Assembly: GCA_905236975.1 (NCBI GenBank)
Contig: CAJOQU010000136.1
Span: 1-8,211, forward strand
DNA length: 8,211 bases
Direction of reading: 5' to 3'
DNA from: an uncultured Clostridia bacterium
Lineage (GTDB): Bacteria; Bacillota; Clostridia; Oscillospirales; Acutalibacteraceae
The notes beneath the pieces are model-generated. The model ran no database searches, was not told where the DNA came from, and saw only the letters and a list, made by a program, of their open reading frames with translations. Numbering within the stretch: position 1 is the stretch's first letter; every line of letters begins with the position of its first letter. A program made the translations under genes and the position numbers. Of the stretch, positions 1-7,305 are shown piece after piece.

Positions 1-947
1 GGCTGGCGCGAAATTTGGAAAATCTGCCTTTTCCGGCAAAAATGACCGCGGAACAGCGAAAAGCTTTGAATCTGCAGGTCAAAACGGCCATTGCCGAAAG
101 CCACACACCCTTTGCCAAAACGCTTCAATATATCGATATGAAAAACGTTCCGGCAAATGAGATTGCCGCTATGGTCGAGCGCCATGTCATCAGTCCCGAG
201 TTTGCCGAAAGCCGCGAAGAACGCGCGATTGTGCTGTCCGGGGATGAAAGCGTCAGCGTTATGATCGGAGAAGAAGATCATATTCGTATTCAGGTCATCT
301 TGGGCGGCTTACAGCTGGAAAAGGCGTATGACATCGCTGAACAACTGGATCGCCTGTTGTTCGATTCCCTGCACTTTGCCTTTGATGAGCAGCTTGGCTT
401 TTTGACGGAATGTCCCACCAATTTGGGCACGGGACTGCGTGCATCGGTCATGCTGCACCTGCCTGTCCTGCAAGAGCAGGGCAAGATATCACAGCTTGCC
501 GATTCGGTGGCTAAAATCGGCTTTACCATTCGGGGGATGTACGGCGAGGGCTCCAAAGCCAATGCGGCGATGTACCAGGTATCGAATCAGATCACGCTGG
601 GTATCAGTGAAAAGAATGCGCTGGATAATTTGAAGATCATTACCCGCCAAATTATGGAAAAGGAGCGGGCGGCCCGTCAGGCGCTGGATCCCGTTCGGGT
701 AGAGGACAGTTGTTTCCGTGCCCTTGGCCTTTTGCAGAATTGCCGCTTGCTTTCGAGCGACGAGATGATGCAGCTGCTTTCCACCGTCAAATTGGGAGCC
801 GGTATGGGGGTTCTGCAAATCAAACAACGCCCGATTCAGTTGTTAATTGAAGGACAGCCGCATATGTTAATGAAGACCTGCGGCATTGCCGAGCCTGCCG
901 AGCGCGACGCCGCCCGTGCCGCGATGATGCGAAAGGCTTTGGCGTGA
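1..947 (+). CDS. mcsB: Protein arginine kinase McsB, 5'-truncated by window edge
   Basis: ATP:guanido phosphotransferase-family kinase that phosphorylates arginine side chains of cytosolic proteins, marking them for ClpC-ClpP. The reading frame is open to the left edge: the codons from base 3 read L-A-R-N-L-E-N-L-P-F-P, the continuation of the family's S-S-R-I-R-L-A-R-N motif, so the TTG at 15 is an internal leucine and not the start. About 314 codons are visible; the family is usually near 350, so roughly 30-45 N-terminal residues, including most of the nucleotide-binding arginine motif, lie outside. Visible hallmarks are GEEDHIRIQ (267-293), CPTNLGTGLRAS (from 411; the conserved active-site-loop cysteine) and RGMYGEG (531-551), followed by the NQITLG segment. 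The C-terminal part, which in McsB carries a phosphoarginine-binding site, is intact to a TGA at 945-947. clpC follows after 63 bases, the usual ctsR-mcsA-mcsB-clpC order; the first two genes would be upstream. No defect is seen. Identity is firm. Confidence 0.96.
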   Translation, partial: LARNLENLPFPAKMTAEQRKALNLQVKTAIAESHTPFAKTLQYIDMKNVPANEIAAMVERHVISPEFAESREERAIVLSGDESVSVMIGEEDHIRIQVILGGLQLEKAYDIAEQLDRLLFDSLHFAFDEQLGFLTECPTNLGTGLRASVMLHLPVLQEQGKISQLADSVAKIGFTIRGMYGEGSKANAAMYQVSNQITLGISEKNALDNLKIITRQIMEKERAARQALDPVRVEDSCFRALGLLQNCRLLSSDEMMQLLSTVKLGAGMGVLQIKQRPIQLLIEGQPHMLMKTCGIAEPAERDAARAAMMRKALA

Positions 948-984
948 CGGGATTTCGCTCAGTCGGCCGATGCCGCATGAAAGA

Positions 985-1019
985 ATGAAATATAGGGGGA
1001 GACATGAAATATGAAATAT
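985..1019 (+). promoter_or_regulatory. clpC translation initiation region with triplicated ATGAAATAT
   Basis: The Shine-Dalgarno is AGGGGGAG at 994-1001, 9 bases before the ATG at 1011, which gives the ClpC N-terminus M-K-Y-Q-F-N. The 9-mer ATGAAATAT occurs three times, at 985, 1004 and 1011, once in each reading frame. The copy at 985 lies before the Shine-Dalgarno and encodes a 9-codon ORF whose TGA (1012-1014) overlaps the clpC ATG. The copy at 1004 sits only 2 bases after the Shine-Dalgarno and ends at a TAA at 1025-1027. Only the 1011 start opens the long frame, so the start choice is secure. Any regulatory role of the extra copies is speculation. Confidence 0.75.
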
Positions 1020-3455
1020 CAATTTAACGGATTTACCAATAAAGCCAACGAGGCCTTGAATCAGGCGATCAACTCGGCCGAGAACATGGGTCACACCTAT
1101 GTGGGCAGCGAGCATTTGCTGCTCGGTATGCTGAAAATCGGCAGCGGTGTTGCCGCCGCGGTACTGACCAAAAACAACGTCACGGCCGAAAAAATTGAAG
1201 AGCTTATTCGCGCCAGGATCGGTTGCGGAACGCCCACGCGCCTTTCGCCCGACTACTTCACGCCGCGCGCCAAACGGGTCATTGAAAACGCCATGGCAAC
1301 CTGCGCCGCCAGCGGCAAAAAGTTTGTCGGTACCGAGCATCTGCTGATCGGAATTTTAAGTGACGGGGATAATTATGCCGTTCACTTTATTGAAGAACTG
1401 GGCGGCGATGTAGGGGCGATCACCAACGAGGCCATGCAGGCCTCCGGTTTTCAACCCGGTGCAAACGTGGGCGGCGCGCCGTACGGCGACGAACAGGCCA
1501 AGGGCGATTTGACCACCCTTGCAAAGTTTGGGCGCGACCTGACCGAGGAGGCCAAAAAGGGCAAAATCGACCCGGTGATCGGTCGTGAGACCGAAATTGA
1601 GCGGGTGATTCAGATTTTGTGCCGCCGAACAAAAAACAACCCCTGCCTGATTGGTGAACCGGGTGTGGGTAAGACCGCAATTGTAGAAGGACTGGCACAA
1701 AAGATCGCCCTTGGCGAGGTGCCCGAAATTCTGCAAGATAAACGCGTATATACGCTTGATCTGACCGGCATGGTCGCGGGGACGAAATACCGCGGTGATT
1801 TTGAAGAACGCATTAAAGCGGTGATTGAGGAAGTCACCCGTTCAGGCAACATCATTCTGTTTATCGATGAGGTGCATACCATCATCGGCGCCGGTTCTGC
1901 CGAAGGCTCTACCGATGCGGCCAATATTTTAAAGCCTTCTTTGGCACGGGGAGAATTTCAGCTGATCGGCGCAACCACCATTGCGGAATACCGTAAAAAT
2001 ATTGAAAAAGACGCCGCGCTGGAGCGCCGTTTCCAGCCCGTGAATGTGGCCGAGCCGTCCGAGGAGGACGCCGTGCTGATTTTAAAGGGCATCCGCGATA
2101 AGTACGAGGCGCACCACAAGGTCAAAATCACCGACGGGGCCATTGAGGCGGCGGTCAAGCTTTCGTCCCGCTATATCAGCGACCGTTTCCTCCCGGATAA
2201 AGCCATCGATCTGATCGACGAGGCGGCCTCAAGGGTGAGACTGTCTCATTGCGAGGCGCCGCCGGAACTGAAAAAGTTGGAGCAGGAGGTCGAAAGCATC
2301 GAAGCCGAAAAGGACGAGGCCATCCGCTCACAGGAATACGAACGCGCCGCCGGACTGCGGGATAAAGAAAAGGATTTAAAAGAGCAATACCGTACCGAAA
2401 AAGAAAATTGGCAAAAGCGGAGTATGCAGGGCGGCGGAGAAGTCACCGAACAAAATATTGCCGATATCATCTCGCTTTGGACAGGCGTGCCGGTCTCTCA
2501 GCTGACCGAGGAAGAAAGTGCGCGGCTTTTAAGACTGGAATCCGAACTGCATAACCGCATTGTCGGGCAGGAGGAGGCGGTCACCGCGGTCGCTAAGGCC
2601 ATTCGGCGCGGTCGGGTAGGGTTGAAAGACCCCAAACGCCCCATTGGTTCCTTTATATTCCTTGGCCCCACGGGCGTGGGCAAGACCGAGCTGTCCAAAG
2701 CATTGGCGGCGGCTATGTTCGGCAGTGAAAACCGCATGATTCGGCTTGATATGTCGGAATATATGGAAAAACACACCGTCTCGCGGTTGGTGGGTTCGCC
2801 TCCCGGATATGTTGGGTTTGAGGAAGGCGGCCAACTGACCGAAAAGGTGCGAAGGAATCCTTACTCGGTCATCCTGTTTGATGAAATTGAAAAGGCGCAC
2901 CCCGATGTGTTTAACATCCTTCTGCAAATTTTGGAAGACGGCATTTTGACCGATTCCCAGGGGCGTCGGGTGGATTTTAAAAACACCGTCATTATTATGA
3001 CCTCGAATGTCGGCGCACGGCTTATTACCCAAAAGAAGGTCTCCTTCGGATTTGGCGAGGCCGCCGGGGAAAAGAATGAAAGCGAAATCAAGGATGCGGT
3101 CTTAAACGAACTGAAAAGCGCATTTCGCCCTGAATTTTTGAATCGCGTTGACGACATCATCGTGTTTTCCAAGCTTGAAAATGAGCAAATTGAAGAAATT
3201 GCCGAGAAAATGTTGGGACAGTTGGGCACACGGCTGGAAAATCTGAATATCACGCTGGAGTGCGAGGACAGCGTCAAGGCCGCCTTGGCCGAAAAGGGCT
3301 TCGACCCGGTTTACGGCGCCCGCCCCTTACGCCGCGAGATCCAAAATAAGATCGAGGACCCGCTCAGCGAAAAGATTTTGGACGGCAGTGTGAAAAACGG
3401 CGATACGGTAGTTTGCCGGTTTGAGGATGGAAACTTTGGCTTTTTTGTCAAATAA
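1011..3455 (+). CDS. clpC: ClpC AAA+ protein unfoldase, ClpP partner
   Basis: Hsp100 unfoldase that uses ATP to thread proteins into the ClpP peptidase in the cytosol. The 814 residues match the usual ClpC length. Order: double Clp N-domain (about 3-145) with the repeated G-[ST]-E-H-L-L motif; D1 ATPase with Walker A GEPGVGKT (215-222), pore loop K-Y-R-G near 259-262, Walker B IILFIDE (281-287) and arginine finger E-R-R-F (338-341); a short middle domain with UVR-like motif (about 442-456, EYERAAGLRDKEKDL); D2 ATPase with Walker A GPTGVGKT (552-559), pore loop G-Y-V-G (599-602), Walker B VILFDE (620-625), sensor-1 T-S-N (664-666) and sensor-2 G-A-R-P-L-R-R (769-775). E34 and E109 sit where B. 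subtilis ClpC E32 and E106 bind phosphoarginine. The likely ClpP-docking tripeptide is F-G-F (679-681) instead of V/L/I-G-F. Start chosen by the Shine-Dalgarno at 994-1001. No terminator is visible after the TAA. All catalytic motifs are intact. Confidence 0.98.
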   Translation: MKYQFNGFTNKANEALNQAINSAENMGHTYVGSEHLLLGMLKIGSGVAAAVLTKNNVTAEKIEELIRARIGCGTPTRLSPDYFTPRAKRVIENAMATCAASGKKFVGTEHLLIGILSDGDNYAVHFIEELGGDVGAITNEAMQASGFQPGANVGGAPYGDEQAKGDLTTLAKFGRDLTEEAKKGKIDPVIGRETEIERVIQILCRRTKNNPCLIGEPGVGKTAIVEGLAQKIALGEVPEILQDKRVYTLDLTGMVAGTKYRGDFEERIKAVIEEVTRSGNIILFIDEVHTIIGAGSAEGSTDAANILKPSLARGEFQLIGATTIAEYRKNIEKDAALERRFQPVNVAEPSEEDAVLILKGIRDKYEAHHKVKITDGAIEAAVKLSSRYISDRFLPDKAIDLIDEAASRVRLSHCEAPPELKKLEQEVESIEAEKDEAIRSQEYERAAGLRDKEKDLKEQYRTEKENWQKRSMQGGGEVTEQNIADIISLWTGVPVSQLTEEESARLLRLESELHNRIVGQEEAVTAVAKAIRRGRVGLKDPKRPIGSFIFLGPTGVGKTELSKALAAAMFGSENRMIRLDMSEYMEKHTVSRLVGSPPGYVGFEEGGQLTEKVRRNPYSVILFDEIEKAHPDVFNILLQILEDGILTDSQGRRVDFKNTVIIMTSNVGARLITQKKVSFGFGEAAGEKNESEIKDAVLNELKSAFRPEFLNRVDDIIVFSKLENEQIEEIAEKMLGQLGTRLENLNITLECEDSVKAALAEKGFDPVYGARPLRREIQNKIEDPLSEKILDGSVKNGDTVVCRFEDGNFGFFVK

Positions 3456-3488
3456 AAGTTACAATTATTCATACTCTGGTCATAAAAT

Positions 3489-3502
3489 TATAGTATTATA
3501 AT
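3489..3502 (+). promoter_or_regulatory. Putative -10 region of the response-regulator operon
   Basis: The clpC-regulator gap is clearly A+T-richer than the flanking genes. It holds a perfect TATAAT at 3497-3502 and an overlapping TATAGT at 3489-3494. No convincing -35 lies at 16-18 bases: the best partners are TTCATA (3468-3473) at 15 bases from the TATAGT and TGGTCA (3477-3482) at 14 bases from the TATAAT. No terminator hairpin separates clpC from the next gene, so read-through is also possible. A weak or activator-dependent promoter, perhaps autoregulated by the regulator it precedes, would fit but is inference. Confidence 0.45.
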
Positions 3503-3518
3503 GTTTCAATATCCTATG

Positions 3519-3526
3519 AAAAGGGG
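3519..3526 (+). promoter_or_regulatory. Ribosome binding site deciding the regulator start
   Basis: AAAAGGGG ends directly before an ATG at 3527 and lies 9 bases before a second in-frame ATG at 3536. A ribosome could not use the first ATG with this site because there is no spacer, so 3536 is the likelier start. It yields M-Q-Y-K-I-L-I-V-D-D-D, the standard response-regulator N-terminus. Confidence 0.7.
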
Positions 3527-3535
3527 ATGTCCGCC

Positions 3536-4222
3536 ATGCAATATAAAATCCTGATTGTGGATGATGATGTCAACATCTGTGAACTTCTGCGCCTTTATTT
3601 GGAAAAGGACGGATTCGAAACCGTGGTGGCTTATGACGGTGAACAAGCGGTGGAATACGCCGCCAAGTACTCACCCGATCTGATCCTGCTGGACATTATG
3701 CTGCCAAAGCTGGACGGCTGGCAGGTCTGCCGTGAGATCCGCAAGACCTCTGAGACGCCGATCATCATGCTGACGGCAAAGGGTGAGACCTTTGATAAAA
3801 TTTTGGGACTGGAGCTCGGCGCCGACGACTACGTCAGCAAACCGTTTGACACCAAAGAGGTCATTGCCCGCATCAAGGCGGTTCTGCGCCGCACGAGGGA
3901 GAATGACCGCGCCGCGCAGGTCAGCGAGGTACGTTACGATAAGCTGCGCATCAATTTGACCAACTACGAGTTAGAGGTTGACGGCAAGGTGGTTGACACC
4001 CCGCCTAAGGAGCTGGAGCTGATTTACCATTTGGCCAGCAATCCCAATCGCGTTTACACCCGCGACCAATTGCTCGACGAAGTATGGGGGTTTGACTATT
4101 ACGGCGATTCCCGTACGGTGGATGTGCATGTCAAACGACTGCGTGAAAAGCTGGAAAATGTGTCGGATGAATGGTCTTTAAAAACCGTTTGGGGCGTCGG
4201 CTACAAGTTTGAGGTAAAATAA
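3536..4222 (+). CDS. OmpR/PhoB-family response regulator
   Basis: Two-component DNA-binding response regulator, 228 residues from the chosen ATG at 3536; an in-frame ATG at 3527 would add three residues but has no room for its ribosome binding site. The receiver domain (about 1-120) has the acidic pocket D-D-D (9-11), phospho-acceptor D53 in L-L-D-I-M-L-P, T80 and K102 in S-K-P-F, so it should be phosphorylatable. The C-terminal winged helix (about 130-228) has the family's P-P-K-E-L-E-L, then T-R-D-Q-L-L-D-E-V-W-G, the recognition helix around R-T-V-D-V-H-V-K-R-L-R-E-K-L, and W-G-V-G-Y-K at the end. The kinase gene starts on the base after its stop, so the two are certainly cotranscribed and probably partners. 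The subfamily is that of PhoP/WalR/SrrA/CssR-like regulators; sequence alone does not fix which, so no gene symbol is given. Targets may include the downstream protease gene, by position only. Confidence 0.95.
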   Translation: MQYKILIVDDDVNICELLRLYLEKDGFETVVAYDGEQAVEYAAKYSPDLILLDIMLPKLDGWQVCREIRKTSETPIIMLTAKGETFDKILGLELGADDYVSKPFDTKEVIARIKAVLRRTRENDRAAQVSEVRYDKLRINLTNYELEVDGKVVDTPPKELELIYHLASNPNRVYTRDQLLDEVWGFDYYGDSRTVDVHVKRLREKLENVSDEWSLKTVWGVGYKFEVK

Positions 4223-5647
4223 ATGCGCCTGCGGCTTTTTAAGAAATATTTCTTTACAACCGCCATCATCATCTTTTTCAGCTTGACGGCTATGACGGTC
4301 ATTTTGTCCTTCGCGCTTAACAACTATCTTGCCAAAAATAAATACAACTCCCTGCAAAAATGCTGTGATGAGATTGTGAATTTGGCAGGCGAACTGTCAA
4401 ACGAAGAGATTCAAAGCGAAAATTTCCACAAAACACTGAGCGCCCTTTCCACCGTATCAGGGGTGGATATCCTGATTTCCGACGCCAACGGCGAACTGCT
4501 TATATGCAGCTGCGAAGAATGGCTGACGGCCGAGCGCTGTTATCACGCGGATCATCTGATCGAGCGGGAAAACCTGCTTGCCGCGGGCGATTCCGCCACC
4601 TTCCGCCTTGGCACATTGAGTATTTACCAAACCCCGCATTACATTGCCGAGACCCCGGTGGTCAACAACGAAAGCGCGCTTGTCGGAACCGTGTTTGTCA
4701 CCGCGCCGCTTTCGGCCATACGGGAACTGTTGCCGCCCATTGCCCGACTTTATCTGCTGTCTGCCACCATTCCGTTGATTCTTATGTTTTTTGCCATTTA
4801 CGCCATGACCTACCGTCTGACCAAGCCGTTAAAGCTGATGTCAGAAGCCTCCAAAGCCATGGCCAAGGGGGATTTTTCCAGGCGTATTCCGGTTACCAGC
4901 GACGATGAGATCGGCGAGCTTGCGGTATCCTTTAACCAAATGACCAATTCGCTGGCACAGCTGGAAAGCATGCGCAAAAGCTTTGTCGCCAATGTATCGC
5001 ATGAGTTAAAAACCCCCATGACCACCATCGGCGGCTTTATCGACGGCATTTTAGACGGTACCATTGAGCCGGACAAGCAAAACGAGTACCTGATGATCGT
5101 GTCGGACGAGGTGAAACGCCTTTCCCGGTTGGTGCAGTCCATGCTGAACATGGCGAAGCTGGAATCGGGCGAGTTTGTCCTGCGGCCGGAATGGTTTGAT
5201 TTTCGCGAGCTGCTTTGCACCATCGTGATCAGTCAGGAACAGCGCATCGAAGAAAAGAAACTGAACATCACGGGACTGGACGAGATCGAAAGCATTTCCC
5301 TTCGCGCCGACCGGGATTTGATTCATCAGGTTATTTACAATTTAGTGGATAACGCCATCAAATTTACCGATCCTTCGGGCAATATCGATTTTAAAGCCGT
5401 GATCGACGGCAAAAAACTGGTCTTCACCATTCGAAACACCGGCAGGGGCATCCCGGAAAAAGAATTGCCCTATGTGTTCGAACGGTTTTATAAGGTGGAT
5501 AAATCACGCTCCGCCAATAAAAACAGCACAGGATTGGGACTTTACCTTGTGAAGACCATTGTGAAGGCGCACGGCGGCACCGTCGCCGTTACCAGCAAAG
5601 TGGATTCCTTTGCCGCCTTTACCGTGACATTGCCGCTTGGCAATTGA
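4223..5647 (+). CDS. Membrane sensor histidine kinase
   Basis: Partner kinase of the preceding regulator, 474 residues. The ATG follows the regulator's TAA with no gap; its ribosome binding site GAGG (4211-4214) lies inside the regulator gene, implying coupled translation. Layout: TM1 about 12-34; extracytoplasmic sensor about 35-173; TM2 about 174-196; HAMP about 197-250; dimerisation/phosphoacceptor domain with H260 in N-V-S-H-E-L-K-T-P; ATPase domain with N-box N-L-V-D-N-A (373-378), G1 box N-T-G-R-G-I (405-410), F-box F-E-R-F-Y-K (419-424) and G2 box T-G-L-G-L (436-440). Two things are notable. The G1 box has Asn405 where the adenine-contacting Asp is usual, as happens in some VanS-like kinases. 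The sensor holds C47, C48, C95, C97, C106 with H108 and H111 nearby. The architecture is that of WalK/PhoR/CssS-type kinases; the signal is unknown. Identity as a kinase is certain, the pathway is not. Confidence 0.96.
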   Translation: MRLRLFKKYFFTTAIIIFFSLTAMTVILSFALNNYLAKNKYNSLQKCCDEIVNLAGELSNEEIQSENFHKTLSALSTVSGVDILISDANGELLICSCEEWLTAERCYHADHLIERENLLAAGDSATFRLGTLSIYQTPHYIAETPVVNNESALVGTVFVTAPLSAIRELLPPIARLYLLSATIPLILMFFAIYAMTYRLTKPLKLMSEASKAMAKGDFSRRIPVTSDDEIGELAVSFNQMTNSLAQLESMRKSFVANVSHELKTPMTTIGGFIDGILDGTIEPDKQNEYLMIVSDEVKRLSRLVQSMLNMAKLESGEFVLRPEWFDFRELLCTIVISQEQRIEEKKLNITGLDEIESISLRADRDLIHQVIYNLVDNAIKFTDPSGNIDFKAVIDGKKLVFTIRNTGRGIPEKELPYVFERFYKVDKSRSANKNSTGLGLYLVKTIVKAHGGTVAVTSKVDSFAAFTVTLPLGN

Positions 5648-5680
5648 TCCGGTCAGTCCTTCTGTAATCAATTTGAATAA

Positions 5681-5697
5681 GCCGTCCGGTGGGCGGC
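5681..5697 (+). other. Short G+C-rich hairpin in the htrA leader
   Basis: GCCGTCC and GGGCGGC flank the 3-base loop GGT, giving seven pairs including one G-U. It lies 5 bases before the GGAGAG ribosome binding site (5703-5708) of the protease gene. No T-run follows, so it is not an intrinsic terminator. It may be a weak translational or RNA-processing element between kinase and protease genes, or chance in G+C-rich DNA. No promoter is evident in the 66-base gap, so the protease gene is probably read from the kinase operon. Confidence 0.4.
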
Positions 5698-5713
5698 GGA
5701 ACGGAGAGTCAAA

Positions 5714-7291
5714 ATGGATGAATTTTTGAATCGATCAGAGCAACAGGAACCCGAAACCCCGTCACCTGCGGCAGAATCGGCGGAAACTCCCGCGGAAAAT
5801 CCGCCCAAGGTCCCCCCGGTGGACGAACCCGTGCCGAATGCAGACCCGTTGGCGCCCGCTTCGCAGAATACCTTGGGTTCGGAATCGACCGCAGCAACGG
5901 AACAGGCTGGCGCACCTGCCGCACCGGTTGAGGAACCGCCTGTACAACCCAATACCGCGCCCAACCCCTATGCACAGAATCAAAACCCTTATGCGCCGAC
6001 CGGTTCACCTTACGCACAGGGGGGAGCGTTCTATCCGCCGCGGCAAACGGCATATGCGCCGGTGGGCAATCCGGTGGTTTATTCACCGGTACGTCCCGTT
6101 CAGGCAAAACCCGCAAGCAAAGGGCTTAAGGTTTTTGCCGTGATTTTAGCCGCCGTTCTGTTGCTTACCGGCGCTTCAGCCGCAGGGTATTACGTCGGTA
6201 AAAACAATTCGGGCACAACGGCGCACAAATCGGTCAGCGTCAATCTTGCCGCCAAACCCAAAAATACCGATGAAATGACTGCGGCCGAGGTGTATGACGC
6301 CGTCAACAATTCGGTGGTGGGCATTGTGATTTACAATACCGCCGGTTCCATGGCACAGGCCAGCGGCGTGTTCTACACCGAGGACGGTTATATTGTCACC
6401 AACGATCATATTTATGCCGAAATCCCGTCGGCCAAGTTTAAAATTTACACCGCTGACGGTAAGGAATACGATGCGGACTATGTCGCCGGGGATCAAATCA
6501 GCGATATTGCGATTTTGAAAATCAAGTCCGGCAGTTTTCACGCCGCCTCTTTCGGTGATTCCGACCAGCTTTTTAACGGGGAACATGTGGTGGCCGTCGG
6601 TCGCCCGGCCGATGCGACCGACGCTTCTGTGATTACCGGCGGTATCGTATCTTCTACCGGCAAACGCGTGACCGGAACAACTTCGTATTCGATCAAAATG
6701 ATTCAGACCGACAGCGCCATCAATCCCGGCTCTTCGGGCGGAGCGTTGGTGAATATGTACGGTCAGGTCGTGGGCATTACCTCATCAAAGCTGGTGGGCA
6801 CCAATTATGACGCGGTGGGCTATGCCATTCCCACCACCATGGTCAAGCGCGTTGCCGAGGAATTGATTTCCGACGGTCATGTGGTCAGTCGGGCAAAGCT
6901 TGGTATCACCTATACCGTCATCGATTCGGTCACGGCAGAGATAAACGATTACGATCATGTAGGCCTGTATGTGGCCTCGGTTTCGGAGGACAGCGACCTG
7001 TACGGCAAGGTGAAGGAAGGCGATGTGATCACCCAGATCAATCATATGGATATTACCGACGACGATATGGTGCTGGATATTATTCAGGATTCTGCGGCGG
7101 GGGATACCATTACCGTAACGGTTTACTCCTCCTCAGGCAATACCAAGACCTATGATGCGGTGCTGAAAGCCAATATCGGCGAATCCAGCTATTCGAATAA
7201 GGCGGCCTCCGGCAATGCGGCGAAAGGCGGTGTGGATGGCTCAGGCTCTGATAAATCAGGCGGCACCTTCGATTTTCCGTCGGGTGAATAA
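5714..7291 (+). CDS. HtrA/DegP-family membrane-anchored serine protease with PDZ domain
   Basis: Surface quality-control protease of the trypsin-like S1C family, 525 residues, ATG preceded by GGAGAG at 5 bases. Residues 1-135 are a Pro/Ala/Glu-rich, presumably disordered cytoplasmic extension that becomes Tyr-Pro repeat-rich at 84-118; a basic stretch (R127 to K139) precedes one membrane segment at about 138-160, so the catalytic part should be outside. The catalytic triad is visible: H232 in V-T-N-D-H, D264 in S-D-I-A-I-L-K, S341 in N-P-G-S-S-G-G-A-L (the family often has G-N-S-G-G). A single PDZ domain follows at about 394-485, with K-L-G-I as the ligand-loop motif and E-G-D-V-I at 435-439. 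The tail from 490 is Ser/Gly/Lys-rich. It follows the kinase gene by 66 bases in the same direction, which suggests it is an output of that two-component system, as htrA is of CssRS in B. subtilis. Family assignment is firm; whether it equals HtrA, HtrB or YycK is not decidable here, so no symbol is given. Confidence 0.95.
   Translation: MDEFLNRSEQQEPETPSPAAESAETPAENPPKVPPVDEPVPNADPLAPASQNTLGSESTAATEQAGAPAAPVEEPPVQPNTAPNPYAQNQNPYAPTGSPYAQGGAFYPPRQTAYAPVGNPVVYSPVRPVQAKPASKGLKVFAVILAAVLLLTGASAAGYYVGKNNSGTTAHKSVSVNLAAKPKNTDEMTAAEVYDAVNNSVVGIVIYNTAGSMAQASGVFYTEDGYIVTNDHIYAEIPSAKFKIYTADGKEYDADYVAGDQISDIAILKIKSGSFHAASFGDSDQLFNGEHVVAVGRPADATDASVITGGIVSSTGKRVTGTTSYSIKMIQTDSAINPGSSGGALVNMYGQVVGITSSKLVGTNYDAVGYAIPTTMVKRVAEELISDGHVVSRAKLGITYTVIDSVTAEINDYDHVGLYVASVSEDSDLYGKVKEGDVITQINHMDITDDDMVLDIIQDSAAGDTITVTVYSSSGNTKTYDAVLKANIGESSYSNKAASGNAAKGGVDGSGSDKSGGTFDFPSGE
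5963..6067 (+). repeat. Five in-frame heptad repeats in the HtrA N-terminus
   Basis: Residues 84-118 of the protease form five successive seven-residue units: NPYAQNQ, NPYAPTG, SPYAQGG, AFYPPRQ, TAYAPVG. Tyrosine recurs exactly every seven residues (86, 93, 100, 107, 114), usually as x-P-Y-A. At DNA level the 21-base units have diverged, so the periodicity is kept at protein level. This lies on the predicted cytoplasmic side, just before the membrane segment. Confidence 0.8.
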
Positions 7292-7305
7292 AAACCATTA
7301 ACATA

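Noticed and set aside
15..17. TTG as the start codon of the first gene
   Set aside because: The frame stays open to base 3 and the upstream codons L-A-R-N continue a conserved McsB motif, so the gene begins outside the window.
77..83. GGTCAAA heptad (also at 2120-2126) as a CtsR operator
   Set aside because: CtsR needs two direct heptads a few bases apart at a promoter; these are single copies inside coding sequence.
489..827. Long minus-strand open frames opposite mcsB, clpC, the kinase and htrA
   Set aside because: No ribosome binding sites or recognisable protein features, and each lies entirely opposite a well-supported gene; they are shadows of G+C-biased third positions.
3432..3460. 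AACTTT...AAAGTT inverted repeat at the end of clpC as a terminator
   Set aside because: Only six A/T-rich pairs around a 17-base loop and no following T-tract; too weak.
3459..3464. TTACAA as a WalR/PhoP-type binding site or -35 box
   Set aside because: Only one half-site with no second copy at the needed spacing, and it is 32 bases from the TATAAT, too far for a -35.
3527..3529. ATG at 3527 as the response-regulator start
   Set aside because: The only ribosome binding site (3519-3526) abuts it with no spacer; the ATG at 3536 is correctly spaced and gives the standard N-terminus.
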